64,000 nt of DNA from Gracilaria domingensis (GCA_022539475.1 VCMS01000073.1:158166-222165), one strand, 5' to 3'. Shown: positions 10,589-23,011, numbered from the stretch's first letter. Translations and numbers: made by a program. The notes: generated by a model not told the origin, from the sequence alone.

Positions 10589-11910
10589 GTCGTCGTCGTC
10601 GCCCATAGCTTCGGGCTCTGTTTCGACCTCCACGCCCTCTGGGCTTCCCTCATTTATGGAACTACCTCCCTCGGCAGGGTCATCACCGTCATCGTCGACG
10701 TATACGAACCCACGCGGGTGCCCTTCCGGGATATGACGCTCGTCTCGGCGGACCAGCCGCCTCAGCGGGACCAATTATCTCCCAAATCCATGGGTAAAAG
10801 TATACAAAGTCGCTGGCGTTGACGTTCCGTCGCAGAGAACGGTCCGACTGCCAACGAACCCCGTCGGAAACCTGACTGGCAGGCACCTCATTCCAGTCAA
10901 TCTGGTCAATAACGTCCACAAACGCGGTGGCTTTGCGCGCATTGCGGACCGAGCCGAGCACCTCGGAGAGATCCAATGCTCAGATCGCTTGCCAGATGAG
11001 CTCCGGGATGAACCAAACTCGATACGAATCATATGCCTCGATGAGGAGGAAAGCCGCAACGCGGACGGTCCATTCTGTTGCCAGGATGCTCCACAAGCCG
11101 CGATGCGGATCGTTCATGAAGTAAGAGCTTATGTAAGTTAGGCAGGGCGGTAGCTCTACGTGACACCCTCGTAGGACTTCGACCGCAGGCCAGAATGACG
11201 TCAGCGGCAGGTATTGCCCTGTATGGGACTGACGCGCGATGCGCTCGACCTCCGTGCACTAGTACGGCACCAGTACCTCGAAGCAGGAACGCCATTTCCT
11301 CTCGAATCGGAGGCCTTCATGAAACTGAGACCGTGCAGGACGGCGAAGGAACCGGAACTCGGCACGAAGAATGGGCCGCGCCTACAGAATCAACTCCTGC
11401 TGCGGCTGAACGGTGTCCGAATATCGGTCAATTTCGTCCAACGCGTTGGCTAAATGGTCGCCGTAGCCGACCTCGCCGAAAGTTCGGTAACGTGTTACGT
11501 CGTACTGTTACTGTGCCGGCACCGGATGTTCGTTCGGAGCTCGGAAGTGTCGCGCGTACCCAATGCGTGCCATCTCATTGCGAGCGAATTGTCTCGTCTC
11601 GTTTCGAACTACAAACAGGCATCTCGGCGTTGAACCAATCCCATACGGGCGCGGGACCAGCTTGAGCTGGAGCGTGGTCTTGTCTGGAGAAACCCGGTTG
11701 GGAGGCAGCCGCCGACTGCGGCAGTGGTACAGACCGGAACGGCGGGTTGGAAACTTGCATACGTGCCGTCGAAGACGGATGGGCGTTCGGTGTGTTGGAC
11801 ATAGCGGCAGGGCTCGTAATTGCGAGGTTCGCTAATGACACCGGAGGTGTTGGTGGCTCCGAACAGTTCTCGGCAGACCCGTCTTGGGAGGTTTCCTTAT
11901 GTACCTCCAT
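10589..11910 (-). pseudogene. Decayed GC-rich minus-strand ORF, probably retroelement
   Basis: On the minus strand a Pro/Ser-rich N-terminus starts at 11910 and is open to 11575. From about 11530 down to 10689 a second minus frame reads as protein across several stops (for example at about 11377, 11270 and 10980). It contains a Trp/Tyr-rich stretch such as SDFVYFYPWIWEIIG (about 10800). Base composition is clearly richer in GC than the Harbinger unit to the left. I do not recognise a domain. The Pro-rich start and its place next to a gypsy gag make a gag-like gene of another retroelement possible. The acidic (GTC/GAC)n tract at 10588-10603 marks its left edge. Confidence 0.35.
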
Positions 11911-12969
11911 CGCGAGGCGTATCGAGCCGACGAAGTCGCTGTGTCAGCGTGAAAAGGGGGAGATGTAAAGCAAAACGCCCTTTGTGGGGATGCACCTAGG
12001 TGTTTTTCATAGTTTGTTGTTCTGTTACCGGCTTCGACACCTCATGTTCCGACAGGCTACAGTAGTAATGGCCCTATTTTGGGGTATGCTTAGGAAGGGT
12101 AGTGTTTCTGCACACGTGTGCTGAGTTGGCCCGATGCCGGGTGCGTCGTGGCAAGCCTGCCACGGTTACACACGTGTAGGGCGTTGGCCGGCAGCGCTGG
12201 ATTGTTAGATATTTTTAGTTCATATTTTCAAGTGCCCTATATAGGTGGCGGCACTTGCCGCCACTGTAGGGGAAGTAAACCTCAAGGAGGCTTCTGGCTC
12301 TGACTTTCTTGCCGCTTGTGAACGGTCTTCGTCCCTAATCGGGCAAGCGGCCGTAATTCCGTGCTAGTCATCCGACCTCTACCACTGAGGAGTTCTAGAC
12401 CGTCGTTACGGCATCTTTTGTTGTTTCTTTTTTATTATTTCCGTCATACGGCTGTCGTTTCTCTGCCCTGTTATACAGGGTTTTGTACACTAGTCTCGGG
12501 ACTTATTCCCGTTTATCACTAGTCAGTGCTGCGCAGTGCGGCTCGTTTGCTGATCATCTGTTGCTCCCTATTGTTGGGCTGGATATCTCGACTCGCTGTG
12601 GCTCGCCGGAACAACGGGATATCTACGCCGATTCTCCCCCATCACCTCTGACTGCACGCTCAGATCGGGGGCACCCAGACTTACACCCGGCATCGCGTTG
12701 GCCTTATAAAAAGGTTCTACAGCTGCATCTACCGCTGTAGAGAGCAGGTTTTGAACACCTTGTCGGTGCCCTTCCCGCGACGCGGCTCTTGTTTGCCCAC
12801 TCATGGGATTTCACCAAAAACTGGTCTCTCGACCTAGAATCGGCTTTATTCGCCAACATCTGTTAGAGTTGGTTCGTTTGTTTGGAGCCCAGATAGTTGG
12901 GAATATCCGTTCTTAAGGTTCTTTCATTGTCCGTTTTCGGAAGTTGTTTTGGTTGCCAATTAGCCGACT
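11911..12969. promoter_or_regulatory. LTR-like or leader region between divergent retroelement ORFs
   Basis: No long ORF. It lies between the minus-strand ORF starting at 11910 and the plus-strand gag starting near 12970. It holds a TATA-box-like TATAAA at 12705-12710, followed by a 7-bp inverted repeat (12717-12723 and 12734-12740, CTACAGC/GCTGTAG). This would suit the promoter part of an LTR plus the leader of the gag at 12970. I could not define both LTR ends and there is no second LTR copy in the window, so the call is tentative. Confidence 0.3.
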
Positions 12970-14456
12970 GTGTCGGTGAACGATATCGTCCCGTCGCAGA
13001 AGTGGCGCGCCACGTGCTGCTTCTGTACCCGCTTCGTCCGGCTTGCCGGCAAGTCTGCCTCCGCTGCCGAATGTAATGGCGGCCCGAAACCGGCTTCCCG
13101 GGGTCTCCGTTCTGATAACGGGACCCCACCCACTCGTGGGCCAACTGAAACCGCACCGGCGGCTGATTCCGCCGGAGCGGTTAACGTTATGTCGTCGCCG
13201 TCCGACGAGTACACCCTCCGCGAATTAGAGGCTCACGTTCGCATCCTGCAGAACTCCCAAGTGGGCCTCATCCGGGATACTACGAAACTCCGTTAACGGC
13301 TCGATGAAGCCGGTGTCCGGAATGTTTCGAGCGACGTCCGTGTTTTACGGTCTGATGTCAACCAGATTATGGAACACCGACAGGTGTCGGCTGCCCTGCA
13401 CGAGCAGGCTTCTGCAGGCCTGGGCCGCTTGGCTACCCGTCTGGAGACGGTCGAAGAAATTACCATTTCTGATGCTACTGCGCCCAGAGCCCTGGTTTCC
13501 GAAGGTTCTAGGCATTCGCACCGCTCCCGGGAACGGCCGGCTAAGGAGAAGAAGGTTAAGTTGGAACCTGATTCGTCTTCTTCGTCCTCTTCAGAAGAGA
13601 GAGCCCAAAATGTTGGATCTCATCCGACTCGTCGGACAGCGAGAACGATCGCTCTCGCCAGCGTGCTTCCAGTTCGCGGGCTACTGAAGCCACTTCTGGT
13701 GTTGCACGAGGCCGTACGAAAGTACGGAGACACCATGGATTGGAGGAATTGAAGCCGACGAATCTACTGTATCGGAAGTTACTGTCGTACCGATATTATC
13801 GGCTGGAAGAGACGACGCCACAGAGGACCCCACGTGGGACTGTCAAAGTGCGAAATCATCTCCGACAAATGGAGCTCACGCTAAAGCCCCACAAGTTCTC
13901 TGGGGAAGATCCCATTCTTGTCTTGGATTTTCTTAGCCGCTTCGTAGCGGAAGCCGATGTACTTCGGATGAGTGAGGCACAGGCCTACATCGCCCTCCCG
14001 TACTTTTTGACTGGCGTAGCCGAAGATCAATTCAATTCGGTCGGTGGGTCATCTCGCGCCTCCGAAGGAGAAGTTACGTGCTGGCCGGAAGCGGTACAAT
14101 ATCTCCTGCGCTCTTACGCGACAGTCAATGCGATACAGGGTGCTATACTCGCGCTGCGAGACACGAAGCAAGGAGCCGAACAGTCTGAAACCGTTTATTC
14201 TACCCACTTCAACAAGGCTTTCCACAGATGTGGCAACGTGTTCTCCGCGGCTGAGCGGTGTACGATGTTTGTTGGTGGCCTATATAGTTCGATCAGGACG
14301 CTGGTTGCCCGTTATCGGGAGAACAAACGCCGGATTACTTATCTAGAACTCGTACAACTTGCCAAAGCTGAGGGAGATGCAGCCCGAGCACGCGCTCCCA
14401 GGCAAACATGTTGCATGGAAATTTCGATTAAATTTCATTACTTTTTCAGTATATAG
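12970..14456 (+). pseudogene. Gypsy-type Gag, interrupted and truncated
   Basis: One frame from 12970 crosses a TAA at 13294-13296 and runs on to about 13752, giving an N-terminal segment with a coiled coil (heptads around 13200-13470) and a Ser/Lys/Glu linker. The reading then moves to the frame 13740-14456, which has the capsid-like region of Ty3/gypsy Gag: HKFSGEDPILVLDFLSRF, a WPEAVQYLLRSY segment and FNKAFHRCGNVFSAAERC. Gag packages the element RNA into particles. The sequence changes to AT-rich unrelated DNA near 14408, before any zinc knuckle. Pol is missing here; a decayed gypsy pol lies at 27067-29503 and might be the other part of the same element. Confidence 0.6.
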
Positions 14457-16849
14457 TAAGTAGAAATACACTGAAATTGTAACGTACATTCCGTAATTTC
14501 TCAATTTTATTACAGTTAAAAGGGGAAGAGATTCTCATTGATCAGTAAGAGAAGAAGTACAGAACATTTAATGTAAGTTTCAGTGAACTTGAGCTTGCTT
14601 ACAAATGATCGATTACATACAGCAGACTTGTTTACATATCCATGACAACGATCATGTGTCACTTACGTTGTATTTATGTAATACTGAACCCAAGCTGGAG
14701 GTTTCTATAGCCGCCCCATGGAGAATAAAAACCCTTTCTCTGAAGAATACCTGGCCCGTTATTATATGTTCACTACTGAAAGCTGGGAGAGTAGATGACA
14801 TCCATACGGGCAAAGATCTTGAACATTGCTTTCTTTTACTACGCTAGATACTTAGATATTTACTGCGAATACCAAAGAAGAGATACCAGTCACGCTACGT
14901 GCGATGCACATCGTTCATAGGCGGCATCCCTACGTTCGACTCCGCGGACGGCAGTTCAACGAAAACATACATACAGCTTCTCAGAAACGCCATATACTAG
15001 AGTAGGTACTAAATAAGAAACAAGATCAAGACCCAATAATAACAACCGTCATTGTCAGTAAAAGAAAAGAGTCTTTCCATGCGCAGAAGTGCTTGAACAA
15101 ACCTGAACTAGTGTCCGCCCGACACTCTATATATATGGCCTCTCGCACGGCCATTATCGTATGGCGAAAGCCAGGATGGAATGCCGTAAACGGCATCGAT
15201 GCAGGTTGGCCACTCAAGTACGCGAGAGATATCCTAGGTCGGAAACGTCACCCATAGGAAATAACCGAAGTGGGTGAGAAAAGTGTGAAAAGATACGAAG
15301 GAGGTTTGGTGCGACTAGCAGTACTCAGAAGTAAAGCCGGCAGTAGTACGATATAAATACAATCTCAATGATGAAAGACGAAGACTTACTCCGACCTTGA
15401 AGTACACATTCAGGGAGAAGAGATATACCAGTTAGAGAACGGAGAACGAAGAGAACGAACGACATTATGGTAATTACTGATTGATATGATACGTACAAGC
15501 CGTACAAACAATACCTAACCACCAAACTGTGTCATGATTGCACTTCAGGACAGAGCAGCACAACAGTTGCTCGGTTAGACGAAGCCCAAATGTAGAAATG
15601 AGCATCCATGGATGAGATTGGCATGGCCAGGCGTCAACTTGAACAGAATTGCAACACTTACCAACTGCAGAAAAACATATAGGTCCCATCTCTATCTCCC
15701 TATCAGTCTTCTTGGACGTGCATAGTGCGGTAACAGTCCATCACGAAGCCTACGCGCAAACCTGTCGGCACGTCATTCGCTTCTCGAGACGCACTTCATG
15801 ACGTTACATTTGCGACTTTCAAGGAACAAGCATAGGCAACGAACGATAAGAACCACACATGAAAAGACAATCAGAAGCTTCAGCCAAGACTTCGAAGACT
15901 TAGGGTTTGCAGTACTGCGCTGCAGAGAATACCACTTGGATCACAATTTGATCCCGGTGTTGTCCATATTCATAGCCAAATGAACTTCAGCACATGTCAG
16001 GAGATGGATAATCGATTCCGGGAACAAATGAAATGGATGACTACTCAGTGAAGAGAATGTGTTGTCACTTACACGGTTCTTATTGCAAAAGTTCTGAACA
16101 ACAAGCACCCTGCATGCATCATGGTTAGCGTACAACCAAAGTCAACTGGCTGCGATATGCACTGGCGACCACGGCTAAAGTGCAAAAGAAGGTGTTCCTC
16201 GCGCGGGTGATAGATAGCAGTGAAAGTGAAGACGACACGAGCAAAAACGAGCAGAGAATACATCGCGTGAGCTGTAGTGATGAGCGGCGCTTGCTCCGGG
16301 GAGCACAGAATGCAAAGGAGTCAAAATAACGGGGACACAGTACCGGAAGCACGGCAGGGTAAAAGTGGGAGGCCTCGTTGGTGCGGATAAGACCCGTTCG
16401 GGCATATGGAAGACAAAACGGGATAAAACAGAGCGGAAAACGCAGAAGATGTGGTGCGCGGCGTGGGACATTGTTGGCGCCGCTGAGAATAGTAGGCACA
16501 AGACTGAAGACGGAGCGGTCAGTAGAAGACCGCGCTGAAGAATAGCGCCATACAAGACAGCGCTGCAGCGGCAGAAGGCCACGGTACCATTGAGAAAAAT
16601 GGTGCCAGCGTCGTGAAGAAGAAACAGTCGAGAGGAGACGAATCGCTAAGAGCTTCCATATCAGAGCATGTAATGCCTGGTTCCACGGTTTCTGGGGTGA
16701 TGAAAACGCATCCCAAGAGAAACGAAGTGAAAACAAGAAATAATTTTGAAAATTTTGAACGTACTTAGAAAGCCTACCAAGTGGAATGAAAGCTGCTACC
16801 AACTGCTAGAACCATCTCCTTAATGTTCTCACCCAAATCCAAGAAGTCG
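14457..16849. other. No recognisable gene
   Basis: AT-rich at the left, becoming mixed. Minus-strand open frames at 16125-16802 are long but low in protein-like content. Part of the plus strand near 16540-16760 reads as a Lys/Ser-rich hydrophilic segment and could be an exon, without other support. The left part (14409-14600) begins where the gag ends. No CACTA-type terminal inverted repeat could be recognised near 16800. Confidence 0.4.
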
Positions 16850-19800
16850 CTACTTGACTCCATCTCGATACAGGTTGTTAAGATCAGCACCAATGACAGA
16901 ATCAAGGAAATAAGTTCGTTTCTTTTTACGACGACCCTTCGTTCTTTGAATCTCTTGCTCAAAAATTGATATCTGTCTCGATATTACTTCTACCGACTCC
17001 ACAGAGTATATGGTAAAGATTGAGCTCTCCGTATCAAATCCCTTCTTGAAAATCTGCTTCTGAATTCCTCTTTGTAGACCGGAAGACGCCCACCCGACGA
17101 GACAAAGCAATTCAGTTAAGCCCAAGATGTATTTCTCAAAGAACAGTAGAATCTTACCGTAGTACATACTTATAGTATCCTCATAGTCGCCACGGTAGTT
17201 TCCAACTATGTAGCAAGATGCCCGACTGCATTCTTCTACTTTCTTGAACATGGAAGCTGAATACGTTGTAGTATACCCATCGTGGGCCTTTTCGTCAGTC
17301 ATTCGACCCCAGGTAATTAGCTCCGTCTCTGAACCTAGTTGTAGGTCATGACCTGACTCACAATTTCTAGCTTTATAATCTTGAAGAAGCTGCTTCACAT
17401 CCCATCCAATGAATCCGGATATCTGGTTGATTTCGCGAATCTTTCTTGGGTGTAAAAACATGAATCCCTCCAAATCTCGTCTGGACCCGAATTGAGTAAG
17501 TGATGCACGTCGTTGTTCAGAGCCGTCAGCCAGGTGACGCAAAGATAAGTCATTACTTAAGCAGTACATCTTGGCAGCCTCTACCAGTTTTATCTTCTCC
17601 AGTACGGACTCAGCAACTTTAAATTTAGAATTGCATATTCTGTTTTGAGTTCCGACAAAGTTCTCCACAGACCACTGCGAGAGGTAGGACAAAGGTCCAC
17701 AAGACCTGACAGACTCCTCGAGATGGAGAAGGAGGTGATACACATACTTACAGAGATGAATTCGTTATGGTAAACTTTTGTAGTATGTGGATATAAAATG
17801 TGTATAGAATCTCCGTGATAGAAACCCAATCTGTACCACCTCAGTCTCAGTGAGCTCCCATTTCGACAAAAGCTTTCAGAGCTCGACGAAGCAGTTCCAG
17901 CCAGTAAGCAGATGCCGAGGTAATACGCCATCCAAGACAATCAAACTGAGATCAATTACAAATGCCTTCCACTCGGTGGCCTTCCACCTTGCTCTCTTCC
18001 CCAGCTCCCGCGCTCTTCTCATGCGGTCATTGCAAAGACGTCCAGCTTTGAAAAGGCGGTTGCTAATCTTCGTCTGTTCTCTTTTGCCTCGAAGAGCGCA
18101 TATGTCCTCAAATGTGTTCGAGTCGCCACACCAGATAGAGACAATATCGGGGGCGATGTTCTCGTACAGTAGGTGCATTAAGTCAATCGGAAATCCGTGA
18201 AACGGTTCGACGAACTCCAACTGCTCGACAAGTGGGCATACATTCGGTGATTCAATCCCCAAATCTTGGCATCTCTTGTGTAGTTCGGCAGCAGAGAGTG
18301 ATTCCTCAACACCATTAAGATCTCTTATAGATGTCTTGAAACCGATTGCGTCACGAAGCGGGAGGTTGTTAGGATCCTAAAGCCTTTTGACATGAATCAC
18401 ACCATGTTGTTCTTCTTTCAGAAGCGGAATGTAGTAAACATGTCGGCGGCTTGCGACGAATATTCCCTTAATGAGGCAAAACCTGCATGGAACGAGCTCA
18501 TTATAACCCTTGAGGTTGGTGAGCTTCTTCAACGCTGCGAGATCTCCCATTACATATATGAAATGCACCCGAATCTTTCGCGTTACGCCGTCCCACATAA
18601 GAACATCAATACCTTTCCTAAGCTCGTCAAGCTCCCGCAAAAGTGGATACAGAAAGGAGTTAAGATCGCTAGGAGCATTTGGTCCAGGAATAACCGAAAC
18701 TGGCATCATGTTCTTCACCTTGTAGCGTTCAGAGGGATCCACATTTAGGATCATAAGGATTACTGGCCAGTAGCTGTACTCTACTCGTTTGAAGGAATTA
18801 ACTCCATTTGTAGAGAGAGTTAGAAATATGTCACACTCTACGGCCTTAATCCCTCCAAGTTTCTTGACAGTGTCCTTGAAGATTCGTCCCGATACGAAAT
18901 CCACCACTTTTCTGGGGCCGTTCTGAGAAACAGAGCACTTGAGACTTTTCCGGAAGTATGCATACAGTTCACGTCCAGCAGAAGAGCTACGAAGTCGAGC
19001 GCGAAGTCTGTCCTCGATGGGAATGTAGGTGAATGTGGAAACTACAGAAGGTAATTTTTGGCATCTAGGGTGAAGGCAATGCTGCAGAGTCTCCAGAGTT
19101 TTGGATACCAAAGACATCTGTCCTTGACTGCAGTACGGGAACAATTGAACTGGAAGCTGAGAATCTCGAATCAGAGCACGGCGCACACCAATCCATGACT
19201 TGTAAACGGCATCACGCTCAACGAGAAGGTCGTCCATCATTTCCGTCGTAACTTGACCATGTTTCAGAGCAAAGGACACAAGAAAGCCATGATCTCTCAT
19301 GAAGTAGTAAAATTTGGTACGGTTTCCGTCAGTGTCTGAATTAGTTCGAGCTTCATTCCAATGGTCGAAAGATATAATATTTTTTCCTCCGGAAGCGCTG
19401 GAATCCCAGGCACTCCGACTACTCAATGAAGGAAGTGAATCGGTTTCATCGGTTGGGACGTTTCTTATATCCACTTCTGGATCGGCTTCAAAATGAGGAT
19501 TTAGAGCGGATTGACCTCTTGAATGGCTAAGATCATCACTTTCGGTGTATTGTACCACAGGAACATCGGCTAAACTGCTAATAAGAGTGCTAGATATTGA
19601 TGCATTGTTGATAATCTCGGGAGTAGGAACCTTCAAATCACTGAGTTCAGAGCTGAAAGATAGTTTCGACGTCTCACATTGTTTCTTTGAGGCCAATCGC
19701 TGGGACGGTATCTTTGCATGTTGCCCACATTCCTCTATGCTGGTATCAGAAAGTGCTTCCTCGAGTGGACGGGGAGGCTGAATCATCCTCGGATTGCCTG

Positions 19801-19927
19801 GGTTTAGTGTTCTCTCTCGCTTCAGCGCTTGTCGATAGTGTCTAAAAGCTGTAGTTCGAGTAACAACCCTACCCGGTGGACACGGGCATCGACTTTTTGG
19901 TGAGCATCTATACCCTCCCATCATCAA
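16850..19927 (-). pseudogene. CACTA TNP2-like transposase with three nonsense codons
   Basis: One minus frame spans the whole gene, 1025 codons, nearly the same length as the 1026-aa homologue at 54374. The start shares a C-x5-C-x-C-x13-H cluster (C8, C14, C16, H30) with that protein. The core has DIFLTLSTNGVNSF, YWPVILMILNVDPSERYK, IPGPNAPSDLNSF and LKGYNELVPCRFCLIKG, the conserved Transposase_21 (TNP2) blocks. The C-terminal part has YHLLLHLEESVRSCGPLSYL, matching YHLLLHLSQCIRDCGPVSLL. In-frame stops are TAG at 18377-18379, TGA at 17876-17878 and TAA at 17765-17767; no frameshift was found. Three single stops in an unshifted frame point to recent inactivation. The homologue reads NG where element 2 has DG in SADG. 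Confidence 0.85.
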
Positions 19928-20301
19928 ATGATTTACTGAACGTCATTGAGATGATGAGATGTTGAGCTCGGTATAATAACGGGCGCAGGAACCGAGATGC
20001 ATTCTGGATCAATGCTATGCATGTGAAAAGTCGCAAGTAAAACTCATGTCATCGACGAACCGAAAAGAAAACCTTTCGGTTTTCTTCATGTACTTTTACG
20101 TCCGATGTTCTGCCTTCCCCTCCGAAAGTATTCTCATGACTCATGCGGTTCCCCGACAACGCATACTTCGTGACGACTTCACGATTCTTCCTGCGTCGTC
20201 TACCAACTTTCATCAAGCCTTTCTCTTTCATTGCCATTAGTACTTGCTTGTGATTCTCATCCGTGGCTCGCTGCCAGGCTCCAACGTCTACCATCACGTC
20301 G
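19928..20301. promoter_or_regulatory. Shared intergenic region of CACTA 1, probably bidirectional promoter
   Basis: 374 nt between the start codons of the divergent transposase and accessory genes; the equivalent gap in CACTA 2 is 392 nt. No TATA box stands out. The role is inferred from geometry alone. Confidence 0.4.
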
Positions 20302-21705
20302 ATGAAAAAGGATGTGCTTCCCCACCCTGTCAACCTTGCAGTGAGAGGCAAGGTGTATGTTGGGGAACATCTCGCACTATACATCGAGAAGTATAATGAC
20401 GGTGTGACAGAAGAAGCAAATAGATTGGCCCCATTGCTATGCAGTGGGAAGGGCTACTCAAGGCGACTTATGAAATTTGTCGGTGGAGAATTTGAGACGT
20501 TGAGTCTCTGTCATCAATATTATGGCCGTTTCACACTCCAAGAGATGGAGTCGCAGTTTTCCAATCGCCGTTTTGAGTTTCAAACCGAGCTTCGACGCAT
20601 CATGTCCGAGATGACACGTAACTTTGAACACGTTGCTGCTACGAAGAACTGCTGGGCTGCATACGAGGCGATTAAAGCTACGTTAGTGAATCAAAAGGCC
20701 GAAAGAAAGGCTGAGAAGTGCAGGAGAGCCCGGAAGAGGGCAGAAGCAAACGGAACTGCGTTGCAAACCTCACCTAACGAATTGTCCAGAATGAATCAGA
20801 ACAAGGTGAAGGCAGAGAGAATGCGGGCTGGTAAGCACTCGAAGGCCGCCATGGCCAAGAGATCGAGCAGTGATCTTTGCCATAATAGATCAAATGATGC
20901 TGCCGGCAATACTGTCATTTCTAAGATTCCTCAGAATGAAGCCATACGTCACACAGCTGAATACAGCGCAAGAACGGTTCCTGTCCGTGACACGAGGTCA
21001 AATCAAAAGGACTCGTTCGCACAGTCTTCTGAAACGTCAGGGTCATCATTGGATATCAGTCCAAGACGAGGGATAAAACGTCGTCGTTCTGAAAGTAGTA
21101 GAAAGAACAAGCGCGCGAAGACTTTGAGGCTGGTACAAAATGGAGGAGGAACCCAAATGGAACACAAGAACCGAGAACACTTTGAACACAGCGACGAAAT
21201 TGAGAGCCAACTTGATCTTAATGAAGATGCCATGAACAAGTCTGATAGTGACACTGGTAAAAGGAACACTATCAATGCCCATCGCAAAGAATTAAAGTGC
21301 ATTAAAACCCAAAGGAAGCTGGTAGAAACCGAGATAGAAGACGACAGTGATCACGACGATGAGTCCAACGGGGAATCCATTGCGCCTGTTGGCCATGTTC
21401 CAGTACACAGATCATCGAAGAATAAGTTGAACCAGCAGAGAAACATGAATGTCAATGACGGTGGGGGCAAGAAAGAAAGGGTCTCAAGCCAGGCTAATCG
21501 GGTCAGAGATAGAAAGTTAAACAAGAATTATGGGGCTCGTGACAAGAAGAAGCATTTGCTGCAATGTCTTCCAGTAGATACGAAAAGGTCTTTTGACCGC
21601 AAACAGTCGAAGAAAAGTAAGAAGAACAATGTTGGAAACCACAGTCAATCTTCAAAGTCATCCAGAAAAGTTCAAACAACTTTGGAGTCTTCTAGCGAGG
21701 TGTAA
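20302..21705 (+). CDS. CACTA accessory protein 1 (467 aa)
   Basis: The ATG at 20302 was chosen because upstream codons in frame have no ATG and the homologous region begins just after it. Residues ~13-60 read VYVGEHLALYIEKYNDGV, which parallels FSIGQMMELAIKAHNDGL in the accessory protein at 57847. The N-terminal third is helical; the rest is charged and Ser/Lys/Arg-rich with nuclear-localisation-like strings (RRGIKRRRSESSRKNKRAK). It is head-to-head with the transposase. By analogy with TNPA of Spm-type elements it may bind the element ends or control expression, but there is no recognisable sequence similarity to TNPA, so this is inference. The frame is intact although the partner transposase is dead. 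Confidence 0.6.
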   Translation: MKKDVLPHPVNLAVRGKVYVGEHLALYIEKYNDGVTEEANRLAPLLCSGKGYSRRLMKFVGGEFETLSLCHQYYGRFTLQEMESQFSNRRFEFQTELRRIMSEMTRNFEHVAATKNCWAAYEAIKATLVNQKAERKAEKCRRARKRAEANGTALQTSPNELSRMNQNKVKAERMRAGKHSKAAMAKRSSSDLCHNRSNDAAGNTVISKIPQNEAIRHTAEYSARTVPVRDTRSNQKDSFAQSSETSGSSLDISPRRGIKRRRSESSRKNKRAKTLRLVQNGGGTQMEHKNREHFEHSDEIESQLDLNEDAMNKSDSDTGKRNTINAHRKELKCIKTQRKLVETEIEDDSDHDDESNGESIAPVGHVPVHRSSKNKLNQQRNMNVNDGGGKKERVSSQANRVRDRKLNKNYGARDKKKHLLQCLPVDTKRSFDRKQSKKSKKNNVGNHSQSSKSSRKVQTTLESSSEV

Positions 21706-22573
21706 GAAGTCATCTCAAGCACATACAATGGTAGTCCTCAAATATGCTCCTGCATGCTTGCCGTTGGGGATTTGGGATCGGGTTTTTGCAGGTTTTTGCG
21801 TCTCAACACCATTTTTTGTACTATGTTCAAGCTATTGATCTTGAAAGTATCGTAAACATGACATGATTTGTCCATTGTAACAAAATGAGCAAGGAAATAG
21901 TCTCCGAAAAAATAATCGCAGCCTTCTTCCGTACAACTTCAACACTGTTTCACACTGATTTCTTACAGGCCTGAGAGCTTCCTCGTCAGACGATGTAAGT
22001 AGAAGCACAGTGATATACTCGATTTGCGAAAAAGATTTTCAAAGGTAACGTGTTGGAGAGTTGGATAAGGCTTTGAGTGGAGAAATGGCAGAGCAGTATA
22101 GGTTTGGTTTGCGTACATGTGTTCGCGGTAGTCTGATCCCTTCATTTCCAATCTAGTCCGAACAACTGCAATACATTCTTCATCTGCGTGTTTATGCTGT
22201 TCAAACGCCATGTACTTGCACAATTGTGAAGCTTAGTTGTTTGGAAGAGTTGCACTATGATTTTCTTCGACGTATTTCTGTGCTTTGCAGACGTCATATT
22301 GATGGAATGGCAGACCTGAAACCCACAGCTTAACATTGCCATTACATCATACATGGATCCATATTGTCAAAGATCTGAGACACAATTTCACAGAGAGAGG
22401 TGATGAGGTCGCTTTGAGCACAGCATATGTCCCGTTGGTAAGCGTTGTAATCAATTCAGCCAATGCTTGAAACTGACAGCGTCGAGTCACTCCAGACGTT
22501 ATATCTTCATTTCATAACGAGATTCAGATCCAGAACATGAGTTCGTCATACCCATCACGGTCTTTGCACTCGC
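21706..22573. other. No recognisable gene
   Basis: Short open frames only. This should include the right end of CACTA 1, but I could not identify an inverted repeat matching the left side. Confidence 0.4.
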
Positions 22574-23011
22574 GTGCAGCGCGTTTTGTCCTTGAAATCT
22601 TGGGAGCAATTTTCCAAGTTGGCGCAATTATCTATGTTGTCGAACACCCCAAAGAACCTCTCAACAGCAGCGCCATGCGAAGAAGCGTTCGTTACAACCA
22701 TTGGCCCAGTTTGTCTGTTCAAAACTGAAAATGGAGACGATCAAGGAAGCTGCAGTGTCACAGTACAGTTGTACCAAGGGTATACTTACCCTGTACGGGG
22801 AAGACCGTACTGCGCCACGCAATACATTTCTCACTGTGTTTCAAAAACCATCTTATTGGTCGAGAGTGGGACAGCATTGTTTCGATGCACGCATATGGGT
22901 GGCTTAAAGAAGGGACAGGAAATGACACGTATACATTTTCAACAGCGACAGACGGAGTTCTCCACATCTGTTCTTGTCTGTTGCACAGACTGGCGGAATT
23001 GCATAAGCTGA
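22574..23011 (+). CDS. Unknown ORF, 145 codons
   Basis: Open from an ATG at 22574 to 23011. The middle (about residues 45-95) reads as a Gly/Tyr/Cys-containing domain-like segment with alternating hydrophobic residues; the C-terminus is polar. No family recognised. It lies upstream of another unknown ORF and of the helicase fragment on the same strand, so it may be an exon of one larger gene. Low support: no homologue in the window. Confidence 0.25.
   Translation: MQRVLSLKSWEQFSKLAQLSMLSNTPKNLSTAAPCEEAFVTTIGPVCLFKTENGDDQGSCSVTVQLYQGYTYPVRGRPYCATQYISHCVSKTILLVESGTALFRCTHMGGLKKGQEMTRIHFQQRQTEFSTSVLVCCTDWRNCIS

Larger units (their letters stand above)
16850..21705. mobile_element. CACTA-type DNA transposon 1 (dead transposase)
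   Basis: Two divergent genes define the element: a TNP2-like transposase on the minus strand and an accessory protein on the plus strand. The same order, orientation, gene lengths and gap size recur at 54374-59025. Ends were not found, so the true element is longer than the span given. The transposase has three nonsense codons, whereas the accessory frame is intact. Confidence 0.75.

Noticed and set aside
13370-13690. Overlapping plus frame inside gag (13304-13687)
   Set aside because: The coiled-coil frame continues through this stretch and links to the capsid region; the other frame is a shadow.
14880-14955. tRNA-like GTTCGACTCC T-arm
   Set aside because: No matching acceptor, D-arm or anticodon arm could be placed around it.
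16125-16802. 225-codon minus-strand open frame left of CACTA 1
   Set aside because: Composition is rich in Ser, Phe, Leu and Cys as expected for the reverse of a Lys/Ser-rich plus strand; no motif and no homologue in the window.
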